Shown here: one piece after another, positions 14,001 through 25,239 of the stretch
Position numbering within the stretch: position 1 is the stretch's first letter
How the letters are laid out: each line of letters begins with the position of its first letter
From: Siphonodentalium dalli
Taxonomy: Eukaryota > Mollusca > Scaphopoda > Gadilida > Siphonodentaliidae
Reading direction: 5' to 3'
NCBI GenBank assembly: GCA_032622095.1
Contig: CP136063.1
Location: 9,837,814-9,901,813, forward strand
Length of the DNA stretch: 64,000 nucleotides
Notes under the pieces: model-generated
What the model saw: the letters and a program-made list of their open reading frames with translations, nothing else
Databases searched by the model: none
Told to the model about the DNA's origin: nothing
Position numbers and translations under genes: made by a program

Positions 14001-14679
14001 CAGACATCGAAGGTTCGCTATTCTGAAGGTTTGCTATTCTGGGCGTATTTAACCAGAAAAGGTGGACAACTCTAATACCAAGTAGTTATTATTACCACGA
14101 TTTTACAGTTATCCATCTCTATCTGGAAGACCGCCCGTTTGACCTCGTCCTTATGGCACGATCAGGTCCAGAAACAATAAAACTATCAAACTGCAAAGAT
14201 CGATATCTAATTACTCTGAACTTTGATGGGTGGGTTCCTCGACACTAATCAAATATTTTTTTCCCCACCGAAACCAAAGAAAGAGTTATTTAGCAGCGTC
14301 TTATCGGATTGAGTACCTTTAAGTTATTTCCTTCATTAAAAGAGTCTTATGATAAAGAACCCTCTCAAAACTTTAGAATATAAAATGAAACTTCAAAATA
14401 ACAAGTTATAAAATCCTTCTGAATATCGAGGAATATAGAGAACCTTGGGAATGGCGAAACTTCGGTATAATGAACCTTGGGAATAGCGAACCTTTGGACA
14501 CAGAGTGACATGTCGCCGTCCTACGGTCCATACGTACTGGCGTGATCGTATATACCCCAAGTTGGCCAGAAATACAGGTACTCCTATGAAACATACATTT
14601 ATCATTTTATAGATGGACGTACGTGTTTTGGGTTGTCCATACGTATTGACGTAATCATATTAGTTTCACGTCAGTGGTG
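11020..14679. other. Right interior of the 12.27-kb element, no gene seen
   Basis: AT-rich sequence without a recognisable protein. Two diverged direct copies of a repeat of about 130 bp lie at 13305-13440 and 14195-14330; both contain GGGTTCCTCGAC, AATCAAATATTTTT and CGGATTGAGTACCTTTAA. Between and after them, 13960-14045 and 14400-14500 carry degenerate repeats of an AACCTT(T/G)GGAATA type in opposite orientations. Confidence 0.5.
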
Positions 14680-14912
14680 AGATAATCAATTTTCTATAAT
14701 AAATTCACAAGTAGATATTGATCAAACTGACTCAGTGCATACTGTGAAATTGTGTATGGCGGCCATCTTGATGACGTCATAAATCCACCCAGTCGCGACC
14801 CCAAGGTGTCTAACATTTGTTTTCTGGTGCCTGAGATATCAAGCAACGTCATTGGCATAGTCGCTATATTTCTTCACAAAGTGCACACGGGAGTACATAA
14901 GAGCCTCTACTA
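14680..14912 (-). repeat. Right terminal inverted repeat of 12.27-kb element
   Basis: Reverse-complement partner of 2643-2880, ending ACATAAGAGCCTCTACTA at 14912 and followed by the second GAT. Confidence 0.85.
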
Positions 14913-15295
14913 GATGACGTTGTTCGTCGATTTTCGTTCAAACGACACGGTGACACGCATCTCGGTAGTGTATCTCCACCGCAGTGCTCACCCAGCGTCA
15001 AGAAAAGAACTAAATTGGTTAAATTCATTAAAGATGTTCTCGTCCCCTCTCGACAAGGTATAACTATTTTCACTTCGATGTTGGTACTAGTAGTTTATAA
15101 CCATGAATAGACTAGTTGTCGATCAAGACTATCCGGGTGTACGATTTGCCTAATTTATACTCGAAATTAGGGTTGGGGTCCATTCATTCGACGAAACCAG
15201 GAAATAAAGCCTTATGAGAATCTTATTTGGGGGGGGGGGGTACCAGGGAATCTATAAACTAATTTTGATTTAAAAAAAAAAGAAGTAAAAGCCAC
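14913..15295. mobile_element. Middle part of the interrupted dispersed repeat
   Basis: Continues the copy broken at 2642. It matches 42765-43180 (TGTTCGTCGATTTTCGTT, CAGCGTCAAGAAAA, CCCCTCTCGACAAGGTATAA, ACCAGGGAATCTATAAAC). It is interrupted again at 15295 by the giant palindrome and resumes at 20167. A G-run near 15230 and an A-run near 15272 are low complexity. Confidence 0.8.
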
Positions 15296-16655
15296 TAGTC
15301 GGGGAGCCAATAAGGTCCACCTGCACCCCCCCCCCGATGATTACAGATAACCTTATTTGTATTGTTCCCTATGGTATCCAGATAAAGAATCCGGATTTCA
15401 CCGAAAAATAAAGGTGGCCCTACTAGGTGCTAGAGCCATTTGAATCCAAGATGGCCGCCATTTCCTCTAATTCCGACCAGCTGTATTTAATCGTTGTAAT
15501 GGATCGGTTGTTAGCAAAAGACACAGACAAAATGTATGCCATTTTGTTGGTATGATGTCCTTCTTCAAAATGACGGCAAATAATTTCCAAAAAAATTCAA
15601 AATGGCCGCCGAAAAATGACGTCATATGCACGAAAATAGGAAATTTTATTAATATTTCACCATATCTTCCATTTTTCTTCACATTAATCATTAGTAAATG
15701 GCAATGTTTTTGAGACAGTCACCAAGCGTGATAGTATAGCGTCATTTTAAGACATTTGCCATTGACGAGGGTTCCGTAATAGATACAAAAAGAGGATTTG
15801 AAAAAGAGGGGTAAAATTTTCGATTTTTTGCAAGACGATTTTGATAGTCATTTTATCGACAAACCACACAGGCTGTTAATAGAATGTCAACAACTATGTG
15901 CTTTATTTTATTGGACGGATGTTTTACTTCAATGGGAATGAAATTGGTGTAGAAAATTTCCAAAATGGCCGCCGAAAATATGAAAAATGGTAAATATTGT
16001 CCTGCAATGGCTTACAAGTTGTGGTTGATATATAAAATTGGCTAATCTGTATTATATACATTGAATACTAACATGTCTGATGTACCATGGATCATTGTTA
16101 CTATTGTCACTACTGACATCACCAGAAATATTGGACTTTTCTCTCACAAACTTGACATAAATATCGGCAAAAATTTACTTTTCAGGGTTGGACAATTTTT
16201 TAAAGTAAAATGCAACTATCATTGGTATCAAAGGTATTTATTGTTTTGGTCTATCTTAAATGTGTCACACTACGGTGTTTATAGACCAAATTGCTCAAGA
16301 TGGCTTCCAAAATGGCAACCAAATTTGTAAAAAGTTGATTTTTTACATATATCCCGAACATTATTATCTGCGTTATCCGACAAGGTAGCAAACTGTGACT
16401 CACTTGATTATTATACGTGTTAGTTAATTAACTGACAACTACGTTCTATTCTGTTTGTCCCATTTCCGTATGGGGCATGCCACATTCATTTTAAAGTTGT
16501 AGTATGGAATTTTGCGGAGAACCTCTTTTGTGATTCTGGCCATATTATTGAAAGGAAATGGGCAGAACTTTGAGACGGAACTGAGATGAACCATAATATG
16601 TGGCTATTCTGGCCCATTATGATAAAAAGTGATCAACTGGATAAAAGATGTGCCA
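15296..16655 (+). repeat. Left arm of the giant palindrome
   Basis: Reverse complement of about 18795-20166. Landmarks present in both are the poly-C/poly-G run, CATTTGAATCCAAGATGGCC, TACAGCTGGTCGGAATTAGA (right-arm form reads through the same block), CCATGGATCATTGTT-type sequence and AGTTAATTAACTGACAAC. Arms are highly but not perfectly identical. Confidence 0.9.
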
Positions 16656-17760
16656 AGATGGCAGCCAGGGAGTTACTGTATGATCATAGGTGATGTGAAT
16701 AGGTATACAGGGAGTTACTGTATGGTCATGAATGATGTGAATATGTATACAAGGAGTGACTATATGGTTATGAGTGGGGTGTCCATGGTGAGATGCATAG
16801 GAATATAAGGAGTGGCTGTATGGGCATGTGTGAGGTGAATCGGTATACATGTAGTGACTGTACGGTGTATTGTTGTGTGTGGCCGATGTGACCGTATGGG
16901 CATTGCTGTGGTGTATAGATATAACGAGAGTAGCTACATGGTCATATGTGAGTTGTTTATGTATATATGGAGTGACTGTAAGGTCGTGGTGGGATGTATA
17001 TGTGTACCGTGTGTGGCTGTATTGTGACATGTGGGTGTATATGTATATTTGTGCTGTCTGTATGATCATGGATGGAGTGCGTAGATAAATAGGGAGTGAT
17101 TTTATGGTTATGGGTAATGTGTGTAGGTGCACATGGTATGCTTGTACGGTCAAGATTGAAGTTATATGCATACCTGTGGCTATATAGGGAGTGCCCTTTT
17201 GGTAACGGGTGGGTCGTATATTGATATATGTTGTGGATGTATTATTATCGGTGGTGTATAGGGTGTAGATGAATGATCATGGATGGCGTGTATGAGTATA
17301 CAGAGAGTTGCTGAATTGTCATGTGCGAGGTGTATATGCAAGTGTGAAACTTCTGAGTGGTCGTGTGTGCGGGTATTGGTATATTTGGAAGGGCTCACCA
17401 TTGGTGAGGTGTACATGTATATCTGGATTGACTCTATGGTCATGGGTATGGCGAATAGATATACATGTAGTGGCTGTATGGTCCGTGGTGAGGTGAATAT
17501 GTATACAATGAGTGACTGTATGATCGTGAATGTGGTGAATATGTATACATGGAGTGACTATATGGTCAGGTGTAGGAGTATACCTGGTGTTCATAAATGG
17601 TGACTCATGGCTATATCGTCATTTGTGGCGTGTACCGGTATAACCAAATATGGCTGTATGGTCAGGTGTACGTGTATAGAGTGGGTGAGTATATTGTCAT
17701 TTGTGTGGTGTTTATGTACATATGAGGTCATGGGTGGGTTGTTCATGTGTAATTTGGGTG
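16656..17760 (+). repeat. Minisatellite, first orientation, in palindrome centre
   Basis: Degenerate repeats of a phrase like GGAGTGACTGTATGGTCATG followed by a GTGAATATGTATAC-type phrase, roughly every 60-75 bp. Long open frames on either strand here (up to 184 codons) are His/Thr/Tyr-rich translations of the repeat. Same repeat occurs reverse-complemented at 17880-18790. Confidence 0.85.
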
Positions 17761-17879
17761 GCTATCGCTTTCCACAATAACTCAAGGATATGTTAATCAA
17801 TAGAGAGGTCGTGTCAAAGAGTTCTCCACCTTGATAGTGTTTGTGTACATGGGGGAACTTTAAACGTGAAAAGCGATAG
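17761..17879. repeat. Palindrome turn-around
   Basis: GGGTGGCTATCGCTTTCCAC on the left and GAAAAGCGATAGCCACCC on the right pair across about 90 bp of non-palindromic spacer. This is the centre of the 4.87-kb element. Confidence 0.75.
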
Positions 17880-18790
17880 CCACCCATTACCACACAGTCA
17901 TTCTATATATACATAAACACCACAGACATAACAATATAGTGACCAACTGTATAAACGTACACCTGACCCATGACCATGGATGGCCATACAGCCACGAGTC
18001 ACAATGCAGCCACATCGGGTATAATCCTAAACATGACCCATAACCATAGAGTCACTCCTTGTATACCCATTCACCTCACCATTGGCCATACGGTCATCCC
18101 ATGTATACCTATTCTCCACACACACATGGTCAAATAGACATTCAATATATACATCAACACCACAACAATGACCACAGAGTCACCCCGGGTATACATATCC
18201 ACCTCACCAATGGTCATATAGCCACTCGCTTCATACACATACCCTCACCCATGGTACCTGGTATACTCCCTCATCTGACCTATGGCCATATAGTCACCCC
18301 GTGTGTACCTATTCAAAACATTCATACATGATCATCGTCAATCATTGTATATATATTCACCCTTGGCCATGTCACTCCCTGTATCCCTATTTGTCACACC
18401 ATAGCAGAATAGCCACTCACGATATACGAATACTCCCCAGCCATGTCAGTATATTCACTCCATGTATGCATATGCACATCATCCATGGCCATATAGCCGC
18501 TCGCTATATACACATACCCCTCGCCCATGACCATATAGCAACACATGTGTATACCCGTATAACCTACACATGGCCATACCGCCACGAGTCACCAAGCAGG
18601 AACACCGGGTATACTCATACACCTGACACATGACCATTTAGTCACTCCCTGTATAGCTATTCATTACATGTATGATCATACAGTCACTCATTGGATACAT
18701 ACATGTACTCATCTCACCACTGACATACAATAACTCCCTGTATAGTGTATACCTATTCACCTCACCTATGATCATATAGTAACTCCCTGG
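17880..18790 (-). repeat. Minisatellite, second orientation, in palindrome centre
   Basis: Units such as CATAGTCACTCCTTGTATAC-like with ACCTATTCACCTCACC are the reverse complement of the array at 16656-17760. Open frames are repeat translations. Confidence 0.85.
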
Positions 18791-20166
18791 CTACCATCTT
18801 GGCATCCACCCTGTATCCAATTGATATGTTTTATCATAATGGACCAGAATAGCCACATATTATGGTTCATCTCAGTTCCGTTTCAAAGTTCTGCCCATTT
18901 CCTTTCAATAATATGGCAAGAAAAACAAAAGAGGTTCTCCGCAAAATTCCATACTGCAACTTTAAAATGAATTTGTCATGCCCCATACGGAACTGGGACA
19001 AACATAATAGAACGTAGTTGTCAGTTAATTAACTAACACGTATAATAACCAAGTGAGTCACAATTTACTACCTTGTCGGATAACGCAGAGAATATTGTTC
19101 GGGATATATGTAAAAAAAATAACTTTTTACAAATTTGGTTGCCATTTTGGAAGCCATCTTGAGCAATTTGGTCTATAAACACCGTAGTGTGACACATTTA
19201 AGATAGACCAAAACAATAAATACCTTTGATACCAATGATAGTTGCATTTTACTTAAAACAACTGTCCAACCATGAAAAGTGAATTTTTGCCGAAATTTAT
19301 GTTAAGTTTGTGAGAGAAAAATCCAATATTTCTGGTGATGTCAGTGGTGACAATAGAAACAATGATCCATGGTGCATCAGACATGTTATTATGCAAGGTA
19401 TATAATACAGATTTTATATATTAACCACAACGTGTAAGCCATTGCAGGACACCCTGGGGCAATATTTACCATTTTTCATATTTTCGGCGGCCATTTTGGA
19501 AATTTTCTACACCAATTTCATTCCCATTGAAGTAAAACATCCGTCCAATAAAATAAAGCACATAGTTGTTGACATTCTATTCACAGCCTGTGTGGTTTGT
19601 CGATAAAATGACTATCAAAATCGTCTTGCAAAAAATCGAAAATTTTACCCCTCTTTTTCAAATCCTCTTTTTGTATCTATTACGGAACCCTCGTCAACGG
19701 CAAATGTCTTAAAATGACGCTATAATATCACGATTGATGACTGTCTCAAAAACATTGCCATTTACTGATGATTAATGTGAAGAAAAATGGAAGATATGGT
19801 GAAATATTAATTAATTTTCCTATTTTCGTGCATATGACGTCATTTTTCGGCGGCCATTTGGAATTTTTTTCTAAATTATTTGCCGTCATTTTTAAGAAGG
19901 ACATCATACCAACAAAATGGCATACATTTTGTCTGTGTCTTTTGCTAACAACCGATCTATTACAACGATTAAATACAGCTGGTCGGAATTAGAGGAAATG
20001 GCGGCCATCTTGGATTCAAATGGCTCTAGCACCTAGTAGGGCCACCTTTATTTTTCGGTGAAATCCGGATTCTTTATCTGGATACCATAGGGAACAATAA
20101 AAATAAGGTTATTTGTAATCATCGGGGGGGGGGGGGTGCAGGTGGACCTCATTGGCTCCCCGACTA
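18791..20166 (-). repeat. Right arm of the giant palindrome
   Basis: Inverted partner of 15296-16655, ending GGCTCCCCGACTA at 20166 followed by CAC. Confidence 0.9.
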
Positions 20167-20230
20167 CACAGCTACCCTAATTAGATGTTTTGCTTTGGTT
20201 CGTTAATTACACCAGCGTATGATAATATTA
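20167..20230. mobile_element. Right end of the interrupted dispersed repeat
   Basis: AGCTACCCT followed by TTTGGTTCGTTAATTAC and GCGTATGATAATATTA matches the terminus at 43185-43243 and, inverted, 38709-38765. It closes the copy that began near 1575. Confidence 0.8.
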
Positions 20231-20685
20231 CAAGGGAGTTTTTGGATACGACGAAATATCTTGTGACAACTTAATTTAATAGCAATTATTAGTTTAGCGG
20301 TATGATGTCAACTCGAAAAACTTCCACCCAAAGGCATATTGTACTTGTGGACTGAAAAAATACAAATACTATGTTGCACAGCCATCTTCAGGTTATGCTA
20401 ATCAAATTATAGTTTGGGTCATTAAATATACCTCAATCAAAATTAGATTATACCATTTGGGAATCCGCATCCATTCAACCATCAACAGCTCATGGGCATT
20501 TCACGAATTTGCTGGGTCACGTACCGTGTGTATATAAGCATAACACTCTCTTGCCACAATCATGTGCAGGCCAATTTCAAATGACTTAGCTTATTGTTGT
20601 GACATATATACTGTTGTAAAAAGTGGACGATGGCATGTACATCTCTGAAGGTATGTAAAGATATTGAACGCGGACCTTTGCGCTA

Positions 20686-20772
20686 AAGCCCTGTGCCAAT
20701 GCATTCTATTATATATACGAGTCGACCATAGGTCGCCTCGCATATATAACAAAATGCATTGGCCAAACAAAT
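20686..20772. repeat. Solitary 75-bp hairpin cassette
   Basis: CCCTGTGCCAATGCATTC, then a TATATA(C/T)GCGAG stem with a CGACCATAGGTCG loop, then the inverted stem ending GAATGCATTGGC-like. This is one hairpin of the cassette found in pairs elsewhere (26.75, 45.43, 48.85, 59.05, 61.79 kb). The second hairpin is missing and the following 300 bp is AT-rich decay with TAAGAAAAA-TGATAAA repeats. Confidence 0.8.
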
Positions 20773-21469
20773 GTTATACTATTTTGTATAATTGTAAACA
20801 AAATGTAAGAACAAATTTAAAAAATGAAAAACAAATTGTTAATTAAAGAATGTAAGAAAAAATTATAAATATTTATCATGAATGTACGAAAAGATGATAA
20901 AAAATTATAAAATTGTTAAAGATTATAAGAAAAATGATAAACAAAAGTTATACAATGTAAAACAAAGATAAAATGATTAAATAATATAAGAAAACGTGAT
21001 AAAAGTTGTTTTCGAATGTAAGAAAAAATGATAAAGATTGAATGAAATAATCTGCAATGAGCTGGAATTGTTGCACAGATAACACGACATACGACGCCAA
21101 TCGAGTTGAATTAAATTGTATTATTCTTCATAAAGCTATACATGTACATGATATAGTAAATATAAGTCTACTGACATCCGGACATTATATCATGTCAGCG
21201 TGGGTGATACATTGATGGTTTGGTCAAAGTGAAGATAATGTGAATAGTCGTTGGATAACAGTACGTGGGGAAAACATATTTATAATGCATGTGCATTATA
21301 TTGTTAATTTTAATTTAATTCAGCAACACGGGTACTTCAGCTTGCTTGCATAATGTGCGTGAGTGTGTGCGGGTATGCTGCTATCGTAACACCAACAACA
21401 AATGTATGCACCGGACGTCGTTTGCGAGATGTTTATGGACTTACCAGCGCGTCAGTGCAACCCGGTTTA

Positions 21470-22020
21470 CTGGCTACCATAGTTACTGAATGCTTCAGCG
21501 ATTACTAAATGCTTCCGCGATTATTAGTAACCACAATTACTGCGTGCTTCCGCGATGATTGGATACCACAGTTACTGCATGATTCTGCGATAAAATACAT
21601 ATAATTTATGTGTTTATTTATCAAATAATAATTATTGCATCTTTCTGAGAAAATTAATTAGTCAAAATTTATTTCCCAAATGAATGAATCCGCGATGCTT
21701 GGTGGTCACAGTAAGTATGTATGTGAAGTCCAACAATTATGGGTGATCACTTGTATGTGTGTGTGTGAAGTCAAACAGTTACGGATGATCAGTGTTAAGT
21801 TTTTCAAGTCAAACAATTATAAATGGACACAAGAATGCGAAGCCAAACAATTACTGGTGATCACTGTTATGATTGTATGTGAAGTCAACCACCCACAGAT
21901 AATCACTTTTAAGTTTGTGAAGGCAGACATTTATAGATGGCAACTATTAAATTTGTATGCGAAGTCAACCACCTACAGATGAACACTGCTAAGGGTTGTT
22001 TTGTGAAGTCTGAACGACTT
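21470..22020. repeat. Two degenerate tandem repeat tracts
   Basis: From about 21480 to 21600, phrases of the form TTACTG-TGCTTCCGCGAT recur. From about 21700 to 22020, a GTGAAGTCAA-CA(A/C)TTA...GATCACT phrase recurs about every 45-60 bp for six copies. A 100-codon frame across the second tract is a repeat translation. Confidence 0.65.
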
Positions 22021-22139
22021 TTACTAACACCAGGGTCCTATGGAACAAATCTAAAAATTATTGACTGGATTAAGGCATTTCTAAACTACGCGAGTTAAAG
22101 TGTCGGTGTAAATTGTGATTATTCACACGGAAAGAATGA

Positions 22140-22335
22140 AACAAGCGGTGTGCCTCCGGGACTTATTATATCACCTGTATTATTCGTTTATTATTCGTTA
22201 TATTTATTCATGACCTCCGTGAATGTGCGGACGGAATTTGCGAAATGTTCGCAGATGACACTAAACTACTTGGAGACCCAACTAACAATAATATAGATAT
22301 AATTGCAGTCCGTAAGTGGTTGAATATCTGATGAA
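22140..22335 (+). pseudogene. Reverse-transcriptase fossil (non-LTR)
   Basis: Two frames decode adjacent parts of a LINE reverse-transcriptase palm. From about 22143 the peptide SGVPPGLIISPVLF resembles the usual SGVPQGS-xLGPxLF block. After a frameshift, 22213-22332 reads IHDLRECADGICEMFADDTK and continues LLGDPTNNN to a stop after VRKWLNI. The FADD box is the catalytic Asp pair seen in Jockey/CR1/RTE-like elements. The piece is broken, short and without flanking LINE domains, so it is a dead fragment. It differs from the antisense LINE at 30-32 kb, which has YADD. Confidence 0.8.
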
Positions 22336-24252
22336 AGAGCATTACATAGAACGTACGTCAATTCAGCGGGCGAGAATGGCTCATACTGTATATGTACGAT
22401 ATATGGTATATATTTGAAGCTGTGTCATGTCTTACATACAATTTCGAACACCCCGATCAACTATGGAATGGGCGGATTGACCATATTCCCCGTGCCATCT
22501 TTAGTTTGGTAATATCCTTCCTCTTGTTACAAATGACCTCTTCCTTTCCATGACACCTATGTGACGGGGTGATGTTGTCGGTTCTATTCAGTCAGAGTTA
22601 TCAATAGAAAGATTTTTCCTATTTGTTGCGTGTTTGACAAATTAGATTTGTTTAACAATTATCATGAGATGTGTTCGAAATATTTGGAGAAAGACAAACC
22701 AAAAATAATAAAATTCACTTCATGAAATGCTGAGAATGACGTATGTAGTTTAATTGGCTGTATTACTGCATCAACAGCAGTCGGGCGATTTTGTATACTG
22801 TTTGACATATTTGATGTCACTTTGAGACATTAACACCCCTATGTACATGGCATCGCCAAACCCGAGGGTATCGTCATACCCGAGAAGATGGGAAAATCAT
22901 TTTCACGTATATGATATGGGGATATGTTTGTTTCTCATCGTAAAACAGACAAGGAACAACGTATGTGTATGTCCGCATGGAGCAGGAGCATGTATTTTCC
23001 GAGATAAAATCATTGAATATTTGTTTGCGAATTTGTTCAATAGTGTTTTGACTTTTGCTCACTCAAATTTTCTAGAACATCCACCCACTAGTATAGTTCC
23101 ACGCTGCCAAAACAAATACCGGTATATAGTTGAATATGTCAATGGACGAAACGGCACATATATTCTTATACTTATGCTGTTCTAACCATTATTCTTGCTG
23201 TGCATGTTTTCCATCCATTGTTATTTTAGTCTTGATACATAATTATGATGGAAATATGCGATAAAACACTTTTTATTAGTTCTGCTCCTTCCTGTTCCTG
23301 GCCCAAACGGCAAAATTAGAGTCATCGTATCATTGAGATGAGTGTGTATACCTCCATTGTAAGATCAGCGACACACTCGGTACGTAGGTATATATCAGAT
23401 TTATGAAGGCATGGAGTCGGTATGAGTGTGCACTGCTTCAAATGTGCTAAGTTTAGTGGGCGTGGACAAATTTTCATTTATTATCGAAATGGTAATGTGT
23501 CCATCGAAATGGCACAACGAAATGTCCCTCAACTTAGATCAGACGTGAACGTCGATCGATTCGTGGATTGTATGACTATTCAGTAATAAACGTTAAAGTA
23601 TATATCGCACATTTGCATTGATATCACTTTATGACATTGTTGCCATGGAGACATATTGTGTAATACACATGTGTCATGAGTTTCCAATCGTTGTTTTGTC
23701 GGTCCCAGTCTCTACATCATGGCGGCTCATAAAGCGCTGTTTGAGTCGGCGGTACCAGTCGATCCGTATAATGATCATAACAGCTTATATGTGAAGCTCA
23801 ATAGCGCTCTCTGACTCGTCGACCCCAATCTATATTATATATCATATTATTATCATGGCGACCCCAGTCTATATTCTATATCATATAAGTATCATGGCCG
23901 TCGATTGGTTATAGTGCTTTCGTACTATTATAATTATGTAGCAATCTTAATTATATCTAAATGCTTAGGTTAAAATAGCAAAGCAAATGTTAATACTTGC
24001 GAAAAAAGCTATATTATTCAGCAGTGTTCTATCTCCAAACAAACGTCAAGGAATTACGTGAATAATACCGACAATTTAAACATATTAGTTTTTCGTTTCC
24101 AACGATAAAATGAAAAAGTTGATTTTTTCACAAATCTATCTGTGTGTTGACATAAGTTAAGCTATGTTAAGTTTGTGGATGGGTGACCATCTTGGGATTC
24201 CAGGTTCAGCCAACATTATGTGCAACTCTCTCTCTTTCTGTTACAATTACAG
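22336..24252. other. No gene seen; minor repeats
   Basis: Mostly unique-looking AT-rich sequence. At 23700-23900 short phrases (CATGGCGACCCCAGTCTATA and TATATATCATATTA) recur two or three times. The last 30 bases are a pyrimidine tract and CAG acceptor leading into the candidate exon at 24253. Confidence 0.4.
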
Positions 24253-24352
24253 GGAATGGTTGTCTTGGTTGGACTCTATGCTGTGTATGGGAGACAGGGA
24301 GAGCGAAAGACGTTGGACGAACACCTTCAGGAAGCGATTGACTCTTACAAGC
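24253..24352 (+). CDS. Candidate 5' exon of the astacin gene (partial)
   Basis: A 100-bp open segment lies between CTCTCTCTTTCTGTTACAATTACAG-type acceptor sequence and a GTGAGT donor. It encodes a short hydrophobic run, MVVLVGLYAVYG, then a charged helix-like stretch RQGERKTLDEHLQEAIDSYK. It ends with one spare base; the next exon at 33628 starts with two, so the join makes an in-frame Gln. The hydrophobic run could be a secretory signal (Met at 24256) and the rest the start of an astacin propeptide. An alternative is the third membrane segment and loop start of a tetraspanin, which has a similar pattern. Splice sites and phase are seen; membership of the astacin gene is inferred. Intron to the next exon would be 9.3 kb. 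Confidence 0.5.
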
Positions 24353-24474
24353 GTGAGTATGTAATATACGAACTCCGAAACCAGAATCCATCGAAAAATC
24401 AAATAAGAAAGAAATGGCAGAGAATGGTGAAGGTCAATACAGATGGCATTACGAATGACCAGTACATGACATGC

Positions 24475-24985
24475 TGTAACACATGACCAGTTCACGAGAT
24501 ACTACACCACATGACCAGTTCGTGAGATGTTACACCAGATGACCAGTTCACGATATGTCGTAACCATGACCAGTTCACGAGATGGTACACCACATGGCCA
24601 GTTCACGAGATGTTACACCACATGACCAGTTCACGAGATGTTACACCACATGACCAGTTCACGAGATGTTACACCACATGGCCAGTTCACGAGATGTTTC
24701 ACCACATGACCAGTTCACGATATGTCGTAACCATGACCAGTTCACGAGATGTTACACCACATGGCCAGTTCACGAGATGTTACACCACATGGCCAGTTCA
24801 CGAGATGTTACACCACATGACCAGTTCACGATATGTCGTAAACATGATCAGTTCGCGAGATGTCATACCACATAACCAGTTCACGAATTGCATAACACAT
24901 GACCAGTTCACGAGATATCATAACACATGACCAGTTCACGAAATGTCATAACACGAGATTGCATAACACATGACCAGTTCACGGT
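24475..24985 (+). repeat. 28-bp minisatellite, about 18 copies
   Basis: Units of the form ACATGACCAGTTCACGAGAT plus TGTTACACC, with variants CATGGCCAG and GATATGTCGTAACC. The array starts about 120 bp after the donor of the candidate exon at 24352 but does not contain that donor. A 106-codon frame through it is an artefact. Confidence 0.9.
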
Positions 24986-25239
24986 TGAACTGAGACTCAT
25001 AGGCGTCCGATAATAATAGCTATTTATGATTGCTTTGAATTAAATGAAATATTTCTATAGAGAATGTCGGAGAAAGTATGTTGAAAATGACATATTTAAA
25101 AAATTATATAACGACATCTAAAATCTCGACAATCCCGGCCACTAACTCAGACTAAATTCTGATATACAATTGTCAATGTATGCTTCAAATGCGCCGAATG
25201 CGAGTCGAAAAGCGAATATATTATAACAAAAAGCTGAAT

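Larger units (their letters stand above)
2643..14912. mobile_element. 12.27-kb TIR element, TSD GAT, no transposase recognised
   Basis: The ends are perfect inverted copies, TAGTAGAGGCTCTTATGT, flanked by GAT at 2640-2642 and 14913-14915. Removing the element plus one GAT gives ACACGATGACGTTGTTCG, matching the uninterrupted ACACGATGAGGTTGTTCG at about 42764 and, inverted, at about 39165. Inverted similarity continues about 230 bp inward. The interior is AT-rich, contains only short open frames, and carries inverted secondary arms rich in AAGATGGCGGCC-type motifs. A TAG...CTA terminus with a 3-bp target duplication does not by itself name a superfamily. I could not find a DDE catalytic domain, so it may be non-autonomous or carry decayed or intron-split genes. 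Confidence 0.85.
15296..20166. mobile_element. 4.87-kb giant palindromic foldback element, TSD CAC
   Basis: The left end TAGTCGGGGAGCCAAT is matched by the inverted right end, and both sides carry CAC (15293-15295 and 20167-20169). The uninterrupted site reads AAGCCACAGCTACCCTC in the copy at about 38750-38765 (inverted) and in near-identical form at 43178. Almost the whole element is self-complementary: arms of about 1.37 kb outside, then a minisatellite that switches orientation near 17815. The arms hold AAGATGGCCGCCATTT motifs and no convincing gene; a 74-codon frame appears in both arms only because they are copies. The TIR start (TAG) and 3-bp TSD match the 12.27-kb element, suggesting the same transposition machinery. 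Confidence 0.9.

Noticed and set aside
15293-15305. CACTAG at the left end of the giant palindrome suggesting a CACTA (EnSpm) element
   Set aside because: The right end is CCCCGACTACAC, not TAGTG. The symmetric part starts at TAG and CAC is the target duplication, shown by the empty sites.
16617-18633. His/Thr/Tyr-rich open frames up to 184 codons
   Set aside because: They lie in the palindromic minisatellite, appear on both strands and mirror each other.
15467-19992. Matching 74-codon frames in both palindrome arms as a conserved small gene
   Set aside because: Their conservation follows from the arms being inverted copies; there is no independent evidence of coding.
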